Assembly: GCA_963724945.1 (NCBI GenBank)
Contig: CAVRWL010000003.1
Coordinates: 124,001-188,000 of the forward strand
From: Hyphomicrobium_A sp963724945
GTDB taxonomy: Bacteria; Pseudomonadota; Alphaproteobacteria; Rhizobiales; Hyphomicrobiaceae
DNA length: 64,000 nt
Reading direction: 5' to 3'
Both the position numbers and the translations under genes were made by a program. Positions 36,305 to 45,640 of the stretch are shown piece by piece. The notes below the pieces were generated by a model. That model was given only the letters and a program-made list of their open reading frames with translations, ran no database searches and had not been told where the DNA came from. The first letter of the stretch is position 1, and the number at the start of each line of letters is the position of its first letter.

Positions 36305-37417
36305 TCACACCAGGCCCTTCCTCTGCTGGATCATCATGTACGTGTCGTAGGTCTGCTCGGCGAGCTGGAACCAGAGATAGTCCTCGCCGCGGATCTCCGT
36401 CATCGCCTCGTAAGTCTTCTTGAAGTCGGCGTTCCGGCTCGAGATCTCCGCATAGACCTCGTTTGCCGCCTTGAAGCAGGCGTCGAGCACGGCTTCAGAG
36501 AACGGCCGCGGCTCGGCGCCGCCGATGGCGATCCGCTTCAAGGCCGGCGGGTTCTCGAGGTCGTAGCGCGCCATCATCGTCGTGTTGGCGAGTGCCGACG
36601 CGCTCCTGACGGCGGCCTGGTAGCTCTTCGGTAGCTCGTTCCACTTCTCCAGATTGAAGAAGAAGTTGAGCATCGCCTGGCCTTCCCACCAGCCCGGGTA
36701 ATAGTAGTACTTGGCCACCTTGGAGAAGCCGAGCTTCTCGTCGTCATAGGGCCCTACCCACTCGGCGGCGTCGATCGTTCCCTTCTCCAGCGCGGGATAG
36801 ATGTCGCTGCCCGCGATCTGCTGCGGCACCGCGCCGATGCGCGACATGACGGCGCCCGCGAGGCCGCCGATGCGGATCTTCAGGCCGCGCATGTCGGCAG
36901 GCGTGTTGATCTCCTTGCGGTACCACCCGCCCATCTGCGCGCCCGTGTTGCCGCCCGGCAGCCCAAAAATATTAAAGCGCGCATAGAACGCATTCAGGAG
37001 GTCGATGCCGCCGCCCTCGTACATCCACGCGTTCTGCATGCGGTAGTTGAGGCCGAACGGCACCGCCGTGCCGAACGCAAACGTCGGATCCTTGCCCCAA
37101 TAGTAGTAGGAGGCGGTGTGGCACGCCTCGACCGAGCCGTTCGACACCGCGTCGGCAGCCGACAGGCCAGGCACGATCTCGCCCGACGCGAAGACCTGCA
37201 CGCGGAAGCGGTTATCGGTCATCTCGGCGAGCGCCTTGGCGAACACCTCGGCCGCGCCGTAGATCGTGTCGAGCGACTTGGGGAAGCTCGAGACCATGCG
37301 CCACTCGAGCGTCGGCGCGGTTTGCGCCAGAGCCGGCGCGGCGACGCTCGAGCTGGCGGCCCCCGCAGTGGCAGCCTTGAGGAACGTGCGGCGATTGACC
37401 TTGCGCCTGCCCGGCAT
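36305..37417 (-). CDS. TRAP transporter substrate-binding protein (DctP, FcbT1-like)
   Basis: The 370-residue protein has a twin-arginine signal (RRTFLKAATAGAA, cleaved near PALAQ). The mature part reads as a TRAP solute receptor of the mannitol/chloroaromatic group: WRMVSSFPKSLDTIYGAAEVF, HTASYYYWGKDPTFAFGTAVPF, DMRGLKIRIGGLAG, and AAEWVGPYDDEKLGF with the conserved arginine region for carboxylate binding. Tat export implies folding before transport. It almost certainly partners DctQM at 32.5-35.0 kb, though it is on the opposite strand with three small genes or gaps between. Confidence 0.9.
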   Translation of the reverse strand: MPGRRKVNRRTFLKAATAGAASSSVAAPALAQTAPTLEWRMVSSFPKSLDTIYGAAEVFAKALAEMTDNRFRVQVFASGEIVPGLSAADAVSNGSVEACHTASYYYWGKDPTFAFGTAVPFGLNYRMQNAWMYEGGGIDLLNAFYARFNIFGLPGGNTGAQMGGWYRKEINTPADMRGLKIRIGGLAGAVMSRIGAVPQQIAGSDIYPALEKGTIDAAEWVGPYDDEKLGFSKVAKYYYYPGWWEGQAMLNFFFNLEKWNELPKSYQAAVRSASALANTTMMARYDLENPPALKRIAIGGAEPRPFSEAVLDACFKAANEVYAEISSRNADFKKTYEAMTEIRGEDYLWFQLAEQTYDTYMMIQQRKGLV

Positions 37418-37543
37418 TCTCTCTCCATTTCCGGGCCGCCTTGTCCGCGGCGGCTCAGCGCAGTTATAGGCGCGGGCTGGAGCCCCCACAATCGGCGGCG
37501 CCATGCGCTTGCCCGGGATGCGGCCTAGGCATAAACCGCTGCC

Positions 37544-38221
37544 ATGGCAGTGGACGGCGCTTCGGGCGAGATAACATTTGGCGAGATAACAGGCGCGCTG
37601 CTGGCGGGCGGCCGCTCCGCGCGCATGGGTCGCGAGAAGGGCCTCGTTCAGATCGGCGGCAAGCCGATGGTGGAGCGCGTCCTCGCGCGTCTACGCCCGC
37701 AAGTGCACCGTATCGTCATCAGCGCCAACGACAACCCCGCGTGCTTCTCCGGCACTTGCCTGCCGGTTGTCGCCGACGCGGTCGAGGGCCATGCCGGCCC
37801 GCTCGCCGGACTGCACGCCGCGCTGCAATGGGCTTTGAGCGAGACCCCGGACGCCCACTTCCTCGCCACCGTGCCCATCGACACGCCATTTCTTCCTGCA
37901 GATCTTATCGTGCGCCTAGCGGCGCCCTTGCGCGCCGGCAACGCCGCCGCCGCCATCGCGGCGTCGGACGGCAGGCGTCATCCCGTCATCGGGCTATGGT
38001 CGCTCAAGCTTACCGGCGCGGTCGAGGACGCGCTTCGTTCAGGCGTGCGCGCCATGACCCGTTTTGCCGAGATGCAGAAAAGCGCCGTCGTCGACTTTCC
38101 CTTCGCCGAGATCGCCGGCGCGCGCGTTGATCCCTTCTTCAACGTGAACACACCCGCCGATGTCGAGACGGCCGAGAGACTCCTTGCCGCGCTCAGCGCC
38201 GCCGAGCCGGCACGTGGCTAG
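37544..38221 (+). CDS. mobA: Molybdenum cofactor guanylyltransferase MobA
   Basis: The 225-residue nucleotidyltransferase has the signature GALLAGGRSARMGREKGLVQIGG (loop LAGGRSARMG and the lysine), then GPLAGLHAALQWA and DTPFLPADL with the metal-binding aspartate. It adds GMP to molybdopterin to make MGD. Its last codons overlap mobB, indicating an operon. The start is ATG 37544; later in-frame starts would cut the first strand. Confidence 0.93.
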   Translation: MAVDGASGEITFGEITGALLAGGRSARMGREKGLVQIGGKPMVERVLARLRPQVHRIVISANDNPACFSGTCLPVVADAVEGHAGPLAGLHAALQWALSETPDAHFLATVPIDTPFLPADLIVRLAAPLRAGNAAAAIAASDGRRHPVIGLWSLKLTGAVEDALRSGVRAMTRFAEMQKSAVVDFPFAEIAGARVDPFFNVNTPADVETAERLLAALSAAEPARG

Positions 38222-38723
38222 CCCACCAGGCCCGGCGCTCATCGGCATCGTCGGCTGGAAAGGCTCCGGCAAGACGACGCTGATTGAGCGGCTGATCCCG
38301 GCGCTGCGCAGTCGCGGGCTCGCCGTCGCAACCCTCAAACACGCCCACCACCCTCTGCGGAATCATGACGGCGCGAGCGACGGGGAGCGCCACGCCCGCG
38401 CCGGCGCTACAAACGTCGCGGTGATCGGGCCTCAATCGTGGGAGCTTGCGGGAATGCGCCAGGAGACGCCCCCGCCGAGCCTCGCAGCGGCCGCCGCGCA
38501 GCTCGGAGCCGCGGACCTCATTCTGGTGGAAGGCTTCAAGAGCGCCGCCATCCCCAAGATCGAGGTGCGCGGCGCAGGCGCTGAGCTGCCGCTCGCAGCG
38601 CACGACGCGCACATCATCGCCATTGCGTGCGACCACGCGGAGGCGGCCGGCGGCGTGCCGGTCTTTGCGCGCGGCGACGTCGACGGCCTCGCCGCACTGA
38701 TCGCGCGTTACTTGCGGCCGTGA
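38214..38723 (+). CDS. mobB: Molybdopterin-guanine dinucleotide biosynthesis adaptor MobB
   Basis: The 169-residue P-loop protein has IGIVGWKGSGKTTLIERLIPAL, LKHAHHP and DLILVEGFKSAAIPKIEV. It binds GTP and supports MobA. I choose GTG 38214, which overlaps the mobA stop by eight bases; an ATG at 38160 would add an implausible basic leader inside mobA. Expression is presumably coupled to mobA. Confidence 0.9.
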   Translation: MASPPGPALIGIVGWKGSGKTTLIERLIPALRSRGLAVATLKHAHHPLRNHDGASDGERHARAGATNVAVIGPQSWELAGMRQETPPPSLAAAAAQLGAADLILVEGFKSAAIPKIEVRGAGAELPLAAHDAHIIAIACDHAEAAGGVPVFARGDVDGLAALIARYLRP

Positions 38724-39064
38724 TCGCGCCCCCACGCCGGCCAGTGAAGGCGCGGCGCGCGCGGGGCGGCCTTCCAGCGCCGCCGCAGGTAGCCCGCACA
38801 GAGGAGCAGCACGATCAGCGCCACCGCCCCCCACAGCGCCCAGTGCGCGGCAAGCGAGCGTCCGACCTCGGGCTTGAGCGAGTCCTCGGGCATGGGTACG
38901 AGCCGCCCCGCCCGGTTGGGTCCGACCGTTTGGCCGAGGACAACCGCCCCGGGAATCGCGATTACGAGCGGGACGGGGCTTCGCCCCGCGGGCCCGATCT
39001 TGGCTCCGGCGCGCACGGCGAGCCACGCAATGAGGTTTGCGAAGGTGTGCGTCACGGATGACAT
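38708..39064 (-). CDS. Hypothetical membrane-associated protein, 118 residues
   Basis: The ORF begins MSSVTHTFANLIAWLAVRAG and has a C-terminal hydrophobic helix ALWGAVALIVLLLCAGYL followed by a basic tail; a second weaker hydrophobic stretch, PLVIAIPGAVVLGQTVG, lies in the middle. Its 3' end overlaps mobB on the other strand by 16 bp. No family is recognised. The hydrophobic pattern supports a real gene, but the evidence is modest. Confidence 0.45.
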   Translation of the reverse strand: MSSVTHTFANLIAWLAVRAGAKIGPAGRSPVPLVIAIPGAVVLGQTVGPNRAGRLVPMPEDSLKPEVGRSLAAHWALWGAVALIVLLLCAGYLRRRWKAAPRAPRLHWPAWGRDHGRK

Positions 39065-39254
39065 CCCCCGGCCTCCGACTTCTTTTTGACGGGCAAGAGA
39101 GGTAGGTCTCTCTCCGCGGCGTGTGCTACGCGGCTCACTTAGCTCTTGAACCGCCCACCGCCGTCGCTAGCTTAGCCAAGCGCACTCCGCCGGCGGCGCT
39201 GGTGACAGCCGGCGAAGTCTACATGGAACATAAGCTCGAACCGGACCTTCGTTC

Positions 39255-40286
39255 ATGGGTGACCGCAAAGAGGCGCAACCGCCGCTCACGGACCGGCTCA
39301 CAGACCGGCATGGGCGCACCGTCACCTACCTAAGAGTGTCGGTGACCGACCGTTGCGACTTCCGGTGTGTCTACTGCATGTCCGAGCACATGACGTTCCT
39401 GCCGCGGCGCGATTTGCTCACGCTGGAGGAGCTCGACCGCATCGCCTCGGCGTTCATTGATCGCGGTGTCAACAAGCTGCGCATCACCGGCGGTGAGCCG
39501 CTCGTGCGCCGCAACATCATGTGGTTGTTCGAGCGGCTTGCGCGCCATCTCGACGGCGGCCGGCTCAAGGAGCTTACGCTGACCACCAACGGCAGCCAGC
39601 TCAAGCGCTTCGCACGCGATCTGAAAGCAGCCGGCGTCGAGCGCATCAATGTCTCCATTGATACGCTCAATCCCGACCGCTTCCGCGCCATCACCCGCTG
39701 GGGCGACCTCGCAGCCGTCATGCAGGGTCTCGACGCCGCCGAGGCCTCCGGGCTGAAGATCAAGCTCAACACGGTCGCCTTGAAGGGCACCAACGAGGAC
39801 GAGATCGACGACCTCATACGCTTCGCGCATGGCCGCGGCTTCGACCTGACCCTGATCGAGACCATGCCGCTGGGTGAGGTCGAGGGCGACCGCACCGACC
39901 AGTATCTCCCACTCTCTGTCGTGCGCGCGCGTCTAATGGACCGCTTTACGCTCACCGACATTCCCCACCGCACCGGCGGCCCAGCGCGCTACGTTGAGGT
40001 CGCCGAGACGGGGGGCCGACTCGGCTTCATCACCCCGCTCACGCACAATTTCTGCGAAAGCTGCAACCGCGTGCGCCTCACGTGCACCGGCACGCTTTTC
40101 ATGTGTCTCGGGCAGGAGGACGCCGTCGACCTGCGCGCGCCGCTGCGGGTGAGCGCGGACAACACGCCACTTAACGCGGCGATCGATCGGGCGCTGGCGG
40201 CAAAGCCCAAGGGCCACGACTTCGTCATCGATCGGCGCGAAGGCAAGCCCGCCGTCGGGCGCCACATGAGCGTGACGGGCGGCTAG
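39255..40286 (+). CDS. moaA: GTP 3',8-cyclase MoaA
   Basis: The 343-residue radical-SAM enzyme has the N-terminal cluster motif CDFRCVYC, KLRITGGEPLVR, and a C-terminal second cluster region FCESCNRVRLTCTGTLFMCLG. It ends with the GG dipeptide (VTGG) needed for function. It makes the first intermediate of molybdenum cofactor. With mobA-mobB it forms a cofactor neighbourhood, though separated by a gene on the other strand. The start at ATG 39255 gives the usual short leader. Confidence 0.95.
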   Translation: MGDRKEAQPPLTDRLTDRHGRTVTYLRVSVTDRCDFRCVYCMSEHMTFLPRRDLLTLEELDRIASAFIDRGVNKLRITGGEPLVRRNIMWLFERLARHLDGGRLKELTLTTNGSQLKRFARDLKAAGVERINVSIDTLNPDRFRAITRWGDLAAVMQGLDAAEASGLKIKLNTVALKGTNEDEIDDLIRFAHGRGFDLTLIETMPLGEVEGDRTDQYLPLSVVRARLMDRFTLTDIPHRTGGPARYVEVAETGGRLGFITPLTHNFCESCNRVRLTCTGTLFMCLGQEDAVDLRAPLRVSADNTPLNAAIDRALAAKPKGHDFVIDRREGKPAVGRHMSVTGG

Positions 40287-40322
40287 CGGCCGCCATCTGG
40301 AGAGCCCTGGGGGGACGGGGGC

Positions 40323-41021
40323 ATGGCATCGGGCATGCGGTTGCTGCGATCGGCGAAGCTCACGCGGCGCCAGCTCATCCTCTTCGCGCTCACCTCCGCG
40401 ATCCTTAACGGCATCGTCACGGCGTGTGTCGGCGCCTGGCTCGCCCATACCTACGCGACCCAGCAGAACCGCAGAAAGTCGGTCGAGACAATCGCCCACC
40501 TCATCTACGACCGGCGCACCCGGGCGGGCATGGTCGTCTCCTCGCTCAGGCGCAACGCGCCGCTGGACGAGATCCAGTACCGCAAGCGCGCCTACGACGA
40601 GGCCTACGTCGATTGGAACAAGAACATCCTCTTGAACCTGTTCGTCATCCGCGAGGTCGAGGGCGATCTCAAGTTCGCCGCACTCGAGCGGATGTTCGAG
40701 GACGACCTCGTCGGCGCCATGGCCGACGTCGACCGCTGCCTGACGACGGCGTACGACCGCAAGCTCGCGGGCGAGAACGTGGTGCCAATCCTCGATGCTT
40801 GCCAGATGAGCACGCTGCACCAGTTCGTGCTCGATTGCGGCGCGACCTTCACCGACGAGCTCTACAAAATGACTCAGCTCTCGTTCACGCCCTTCTCCGG
40901 CGCGAGGCAGGAGCGCAAGAGGATTGCCGAGGCCAACATTACGGCAAATTGCACGCGCGGCCTGCCGACCGCGGCACCCACCGCAGCGACCACGCCCGCC
41001 GCGCCGGCCGGCGCGCATTAG
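40323..41021 (+). CDS. Hypothetical protein with N-terminal membrane anchor
   Basis: The 232-residue protein has a single N-terminal membrane helix (LILFALTSAILNGIVTACVGAWLA), after which the chain is probably periplasmic and helical: HLIYDRRTRAGMVVSSLRR, YRKRAYDEAYVDWNKNILLN, and about three cysteines (DRCLTT, DACQMS, LDCGAT). It ends in an alanine-threonine-proline tail. GGGG tracts precede the ATG. No known family. It converges on cpdR with a four-base overlap. Confidence 0.65.
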   Translation: MASGMRLLRSAKLTRRQLILFALTSAILNGIVTACVGAWLAHTYATQQNRRKSVETIAHLIYDRRTRAGMVVSSLRRNAPLDEIQYRKRAYDEAYVDWNKNILLNLFVIREVEGDLKFAALERMFEDDLVGAMADVDRCLTTAYDRKLAGENVVPILDACQMSTLHQFVLDCGATFTDELYKMTQLSFTPFSGARQERKRIAEANITANCTRGLPTAAPTAATTPAAPAGAH

Positions 41022-41380
41022 GCGAGCAGCTTGCGCACACTCTCGCGCACCTGGTCGAGCGTGAACGGCTTGGAGATGACGCCGACGTGCGGTCCGGAGA
41101 GGTCCTTGGCGCGGTCGAGCTGGTCGGGAAACCCCGACATCAGCAAAATGCGCACGCCCGGCTGCAGCTGGAAGGCGTGCTCGGCGAGCGCGATGCCGTC
41201 AAGCATCGGCATCTCGACGTCGGTGACGAGCACGTCGAACTGCAGCCCGCCCTCCTTGAGCTGCTCCATCGCCTCGTTGCCGTCAGCCGTGGCGAGCACG
41301 CTATGCCCCTCGGCTTCCAGCGCCCGGCGCACCAGGTCCCGCGTCGCCTTGTCGTCGTCCGCCAGCAGTATCCGCGCCAT
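41018..41380 (-). CDS. cpdR: CpdR-like single-domain response regulator
   Basis: The 120-residue receiver has the acidic pair DDDK, a phosphorylated aspartate in LVTDVEMPMLDGIALA, a threonine/serine switch (LLMSGFP) and a lysine in VISKPFTLDQ. No output domain. Size and the MARILLADDD start match CpdR, the adaptor that directs ClpXP proteolysis in the alphaproteobacterial cell cycle under CckA-ChpT control. It follows hpt in the same direction with a 25-bp gap. Another single-domain receiver role is possible. Confidence 0.8.
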   Translation of the reverse strand: MARILLADDDKATRDLVRRALEAEGHSVLATADGNEAMEQLKEGGLQFDVLVTDVEMPMLDGIALAEHAFQLQPGVRILLMSGFPDQLDRAKDLSGPHVGVISKPFTLDQVRESVRKLLA

Positions 41381-41405
41381 CGCTCGCCTCCCCGTTAGCG
41401 TCTTG

Positions 41406-41954
41406 TCATTCGCGCACCACGCGCCCGACGAACGGCAGCTCGCGGTAGCGATGCGCAACGTCCATGCCGTAGCCGACCACGAACACGTCCGGACATTCGA
41501 AGGCACAATAGTCGGGCTCGAGCTGCACCGCGCGCTTTAATCGTTTATCGAGCAAGACGCAGGTCTTGATCAGACGTGCGCCGCGCGCCGCGATGAGGTC
41601 CTTGGCGAAGGCGAGCGTGCGGCCCGAATCGAGCACGTCGTCGACGAGAAGCACGTTGCGATCGCGCACGTCGAGATCCATGTCGCGCAGGATCGAGACC
41701 TGGCCGGAGGAAATGACGGCTTTGCGGTAGCTCGACAGCGTCATGAAGTCGACCTCGGGCGCGAGTCCGACGCCGTAGAGCGCGCGGATAAGATCGGCCG
41801 CGAACACGAAGCTGCCCTTGAGGATCGCCACGACCAAAAGGTTGTCGAGACCATCCTCCTTGATCTTGCGCGCGATCTCGCCGAGGCGGTGCGCGATCGC
41901 CTCGGGCGTGAAGATCACCTCGAGCTCAGGGCTGGTCGATGTCCGGGTATCCAT
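41406..41954 (-). CDS. hpt: Hypoxanthine phosphoribosyltransferase
   Basis: The 182-residue PRTase has the PRPP motif NVLLVDDVLDSGRTLAFAKD, the ILKGSFVFAADLIRAL loop and a C-terminal VVGYGMDVAHRYRELPFVG. It salvages hypoxanthine or guanine to nucleotides. Normal length. It is the upstream gene of an hpt-cpdR pair on the minus strand, divergent from ftsE. Confidence 0.94.
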   Translation of the reverse strand: MDTRTSTSPELEVIFTPEAIAHRLGEIARKIKEDGLDNLLVVAILKGSFVFAADLIRALYGVGLAPEVDFMTLSSYRKAVISSGQVSILRDMDLDVRDRNVLLVDDVLDSGRTLAFAKDLIAARGARLIKTCVLLDKRLKRAVQLEPDYCAFECPDVFVVGYGMDVAHRYRELPFVGRVVRE

Positions 41955-42167
41955 TTCCCCTTGTCCAATCGCGGTTGTGCCTCATTTGCCGGCGCTAAGG
42001 ATAGCAGGACATTGCATCTGCCTGACAATGCCGCCATAACGTCCCGGTCCCTCGTAGCGCCCCCGAGCACACGAACCCGCCACATTCGTGAACGATTGAT
42101 CGCACGTCGCGTTCAGCAGGGGGTCCGGGAGCGTTGCGTTGATGCAGCAAACCGCCGGCAAATACTC

Positions 42168-42824
42168 GTGATTCGACTGACGAACATCGGGCTCGCCTAC
42201 GACCGGGGCAGCGAGGTCCTCACCGAGGTGAACTTCCATCTTCGCCCCGGCTCGTTCCACTTCCTCACCGGCCCATCCGGCGCGGGCAAGACTTCGCTGT
42301 TAAGGCTACTGTTCATGTCGCTGCATCCGACGCGGGGGCATATCTACCTCTTTAACCAGGATGTCAGCCGCATCTCCACCTCCAAGCGCGCTCAGCTGCG
42401 CCGCCGCATCGGCATCGTGTTCCAGGACTTCCGCCTGCTCGATCATTTGACGACGTGGGAGAACGTCGCCCTTCCCTTGCGCGTCGTCGGCAAACGCATT
42501 GCCGACTACAGGGAGGATGTGACGGATCTATTGCAGTGGGTCGGCCTCGGCGACCGCATGCACGCTTATCCCTCCATCCTTTCTGGCGGAGAGAAGCAGC
42601 GCGCGGCAATAGCGCGGGCGGTGATCGGCAAGCCCGAGCTCTTGCTCGCCGACGAGCCGACCGGCAACGTCGACCCACAGATGGCGCGCCGTCTGCTGCG
42701 CCTCTTCATCGAGCTCAATCGGCTTGGCACCTCCGTGCTGATCGCCACCCATGACCATCAACTGATGCGGCAGTTCAAGGCGCCGCGTCTGGAGCTGCAC
42801 GAAGGCCATGTCCGGATCGTATGA
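42168..42824 (+). CDS. ftsE: Cell-division ATP-binding protein FtsE
   Basis: The 218-residue ABC ATPase has Walker A GPSGAGKTSLL, signature LSGGEKQRAAIARAV and Walker B LLLADEPTGNVDP, with the FtsE-typical IGIVFQDFRLLDHLTTWENVALPL. With FtsX it controls periplasmic peptidoglycan hydrolases at the division site. The start is GTG 42168; a longer frame upstream has no family match. ftsX begins 17 bases before its stop. Confidence 0.95.
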   Translation: MIRLTNIGLAYDRGSEVLTEVNFHLRPGSFHFLTGPSGAGKTSLLRLLFMSLHPTRGHIYLFNQDVSRISTSKRAQLRRRIGIVFQDFRLLDHLTTWENVALPLRVVGKRIADYREDVTDLLQWVGLGDRMHAYPSILSGGEKQRAAIARAVIGKPELLLADEPTGNVDPQMARRLLRLFIELNRLGTSVLIATHDHQLMRQFKAPRLELHEGHVRIV

Positions 42825-43917
42825 CAGACCCGGCGGGCGGCGGAGCACGCTGCAATCGGCGCCCGGCCTCGACCCCTTCGATGAGGTGATGAGCGGGCCG
42901 CACACGGGCGCGGAACCGCAACACCATCATTACGACAGCGCGGCTCCCCACACCGCCCGGCGCGAGGCGCGTCAGGATCTCTACGCGCCGGCGCGACCGC
43001 GGCGCAACGAGCGCAAGTCCACGAACGCGCCTGTCGTGCCGCCCGACTCCGTCACGGGCCGTTCGCTCACGCTCGTCATATCGATCATGTGCTTTCTCGC
43101 CTGCCTCACCGCCGGCGCCGTCTACATGATCAATGAATCGGCAAGCGCCTGGCTCAAGGACATCGCCAGCGAGGTGACGGTGCAGGTCGAGCCGCGTGAC
43201 GGCGTTGACACCGAGAAGACCGTCAGCGACGTGCAGAGCTACATGCAGCGTCAACCCGGCATCGCGCGCGCCAGAGCCCTGACCCTCGATGACTCCGCCA
43301 AGCTGCTCGAGCCCTGGCTCGGCCAATCGGACGCGCTCAAGGAGCTGCCGCTGCCGCGGCTCATCGCCATCGAAATCGACCGCAACGCACCGCCCGACAT
43401 CGCCGCCCTGCGCACCGAGCTCGGCAAGCAGTTCCAAGGCGTCACGCTCGACGACCACCGCCACTGGCAGGCCCAGATCCGCACCGTGACGCGCTCGTTC
43501 GCGCTCGGGGGCCTCGGGATCCTGCTGCTCGTCGCGGCGGCCACCACCGCGATCATCATCTCCGCGACGCGCTCGGCCATGGCCTCCAACCGCGAGATCG
43601 TCGAGGTGTTGCACTTCGTGGGCGCCACCGACCGCTACATCGCGCGCGAGTTCGAGAAGCACTTTTTGCGGCTCGGCATCCGCGCAGGGCTCGTCGGCGC
43701 CGTGTGCGCCATGGCGGTGTTCCTGTCGATGTCGGCGGTCATGGAGCTTCTGGGCGGCGGCGACGTCACCGTCGCGGAGATGCACCGCCTGGTCGGCTCT
43801 GGCGGGCTCGACCTCGCCGGCTATGTGATGCTCGGCCTCGTCGTCATTACCATCGCCGCGCTCTGTATGCTGACGTCGCGATTCGGCGTGTTCCGCATCC
43901 TCAACTCCAAGCCATAA
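42808..43917 (+). CDS. ftsX: Cell-division permease-like protein FtsX
   Basis: The 369-residue protein has a long polar cytosolic N-terminus, a first membrane helix (LVISIMCFLACLTAGAVYMI), a periplasmic domain (residues about 120-215) and three C-terminal helices; the pattern SATRSAMASNREIVEVLHFVGAT is the FtsX signature. It passes ATP-driven movement from FtsE to cell-wall hydrolases. It overlaps ftsE by 17 bp. Length is above the typical 300 because of the N-terminal extension, a common alphaproteobacterial trait. Confidence 0.93.
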   Translation: MSGSYDRPGGRRSTLQSAPGLDPFDEVMSGPHTGAEPQHHHYDSAAPHTARREARQDLYAPARPRRNERKSTNAPVVPPDSVTGRSLTLVISIMCFLACLTAGAVYMINESASAWLKDIASEVTVQVEPRDGVDTEKTVSDVQSYMQRQPGIARARALTLDDSAKLLEPWLGQSDALKELPLPRLIAIEIDRNAPPDIAALRTELGKQFQGVTLDDHRHWQAQIRTVTRSFALGGLGILLLVAAATTAIIISATRSAMASNREIVEVLHFVGATDRYIAREFEKHFLRLGIRAGLVGAVCAMAVFLSMSAVMELLGGGDVTVAEMHRLVGSGGLDLAGYVMLGLVVITIAALCMLTSRFGVFRILNSKP

Positions 43918-44051
43918 CGCGAGCTTAGCCCGCGCCGGGCCACCCTCTTTGCACACGCACGCAAAGGCCCTGTCACAAGCTTGGCCAAATCGGCTAGTGT
44001 GCTCGGCACGGGTGATCAGGTGGTTCGGGAAAAGCAACACTCCTCCGAGCG

Positions 44052-44699
44052 ATGAAAAAGCTGCTGCGGGTGATGGTTCTCGGCGCGGGGGCAGTGCTCT
44101 CGCTGCTCGCGCTCGGCTTTGTTCTGTTCGCGACCGTCGTTACCCGTCCGCCGACGCCGGGCGATCCGCACGCCGACGGCATCGTGGTGCTCACGGGCGA
44201 GGGCCGGCGCATCGCCGAAGGTGCGCGGCTGTTGAGCGAAGGGCGCGCGGAGCGCATGCTCATCTCGGGCGTCTACAAGCACACGGGCAAGCGCGCGCTC
44301 ATGAAGATTTCTGGCCTGACCGAGCAGACGTTCGACTGCTGCGTCGATCTCGGCTACGCGGCGCTCGACACGGTGGGCAACGCCAATGAGGCGCGCTCCT
44401 GGGCCTCCGAGCGCCGCTATGCGAGCCTCATCGTGGTCACTGCGAGCTACCACATGCCGCGCAGCCTCGCCGAGCTGTCGCTGGCGCTGCCGTCGGCGCG
44501 GCTGATCCCGCATCCCGTCGTGCCGGACGGGTTCACGGAGGGCCGCTGGTGGCTCAGCGGCTCGGTCACGCGCCTGCTCTTGTCGGAATACCTGAAGTTC
44601 CTGCCCGCCGCCGCGCAGCTGACGGTGGTGCGCCTCTGGCACCACGGCGCACCGAGCTCGTACGCGGAGATGCCGGGCGGGCGCCCGGCGGGGATCTGA
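44052..44699 (+). CDS. YdcF/SanA-family protein (DUF218)
   Basis: The 215-residue protein has an N-terminal membrane helix (VMVLGAGAVLSLLALGFVLFATVV), then a DUF218 domain: DGIVVLTGEGRRIAEGARLL, MLISGVYKHTGK, TVGNANEARSWA and SLIVVTASYHMPRSLAEL. The family is tied to envelope synthesis and vancomycin resistance in enterobacteria; the chemistry is unknown. It stands just ten bases before plsC, suggesting one operon. Confidence 0.87.
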   Translation: MKKLLRVMVLGAGAVLSLLALGFVLFATVVTRPPTPGDPHADGIVVLTGEGRRIAEGARLLSEGRAERMLISGVYKHTGKRALMKISGLTEQTFDCCVDLGYAALDTVGNANEARSWASERRYASLIVVTASYHMPRSLAELSLALPSARLIPHPVVPDGFTEGRWWLSGSVTRLLLSEYLKFLPAAAQLTVVRLWHHGAPSSYAEMPGGRPAGI

Positions 44700-44709
44700 G
44701 GCGCTCCCA

Positions 44710-45501
44710 GTGCCCACATTCTCGATTGTGCTGCGCTCGGCCCTCTTCGTGCCCGTCTTCTATATCAACACGGCGCTGTTCGTCGTGCTCGGCTCCTTCC
44801 TGCTCTTCGGCCCCCGCCGTTACGCGATGATGGGCCTCAGAGCGCACGCCATCGTCTCGCTGTGGCTGTTGCGCGTGATCGTGGGAACGCGGATGGAGGT
44901 GCGGGGTGCCGAGAAGCTGCCCAAAGCCCCCTACCTCGTCGCCTCCAAGCACCAGTCGGCGTGGGACACCTTCGCGTTGATCCCCATCTTCTCCGACCCG
45001 GCCATGGTCATGAAGGCGGAGCTCGCACACATCCCCTTCTACGGCTGGTTCTCGCGCAAGTTCGAGCACGTGTTCGTCGAGCGCGCCCGTGGGCCGGCCG
45101 CGCTGCGCAAGCTCGTGCGCGACGCGAAAGCGCGCGCCGACGCTGGCCGCGAGATCGTGATCTTCCCCGAGGGCACGCGGCGCGCCCCCGGTGCGGCGCC
45201 CGACTACAAGTCCGGCGCGGTCGCGCTCTATCAAGGGCTCGGCCTGCCGTGCGTGCCGGTGGCGCTCAACTCGGGCCTCTACTGGCCGCGGCGCAAGCTC
45301 TTGCGCTACCCCGGAACGATCATCGTGGAGATCCTCGAGCCGATCCCCGCCGACCTTTCGCGCGAGGACTTCCGCACCGAGCTCCAAGGCCGCATCGAGG
45401 CCGCGGCCAGCCGTCTGATCATGGAGGCGGCCCGCTCTCACGAGCCCCCGCCGATCGCGCCCGATGTGCTCGCGCACGCCGAGGCGTCGCTCGCAAAATA
45501 G
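44710..45501 (+). CDS. plsC: 1-acyl-sn-glycerol-3-phosphate acyltransferase
   Basis: The 263-residue protein has two N-terminal membrane segments, then the acyltransferase H-box variant KHQSAWDTFAL (His-x4-Asp), a FVERARGPAALRK block and FPEGTRRAPG. It makes phosphatidic acid. The start is GTG 44710, right after the YdcF-like gene. A good terminator lies about 60 bp past its stop. Confidence 0.93.
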   Translation: MPTFSIVLRSALFVPVFYINTALFVVLGSFLLFGPRRYAMMGLRAHAIVSLWLLRVIVGTRMEVRGAEKLPKAPYLVASKHQSAWDTFALIPIFSDPAMVMKAELAHIPFYGWFSRKFEHVFVERARGPAALRKLVRDAKARADAGREIVIFPEGTRRAPGAAPDYKSGAVALYQGLGLPCVPVALNSGLYWPRRKLLRYPGTIIVEILEPIPADLSREDFRTELQGRIEAAASRLIMEAARSHEPPPIAPDVLAHAEASLAK

Positions 45502-45559
45502 AAAAATCTACGAAATATCAATACATTAATTAACAACCAGCAAGCAGTCTGCGCTATGC

Positions 45560-45580
45560 GCCCGCCCTACGGGCATTTTT
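45560..45580 (+). terminator. Rho-independent terminator of plsC
   Basis: GCCCG (45560-45564) and CGGGC (45570-45574) form a five-base stem around CCCTA, followed by ATTTTT. It lies 59 bp beyond the plsC stop. Confidence 0.6.
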
Positions 45581-45640
45581 CACAAAAGTGTCATGGAACA
45601 AAGGTAAATTATTGGTCCTATTACATATTTATGTTTGGCG

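Noticed and set aside
42775..44040. 421-residue minus-strand frame
   Set aside because: Antisense of ftsX, no recognisable domain.
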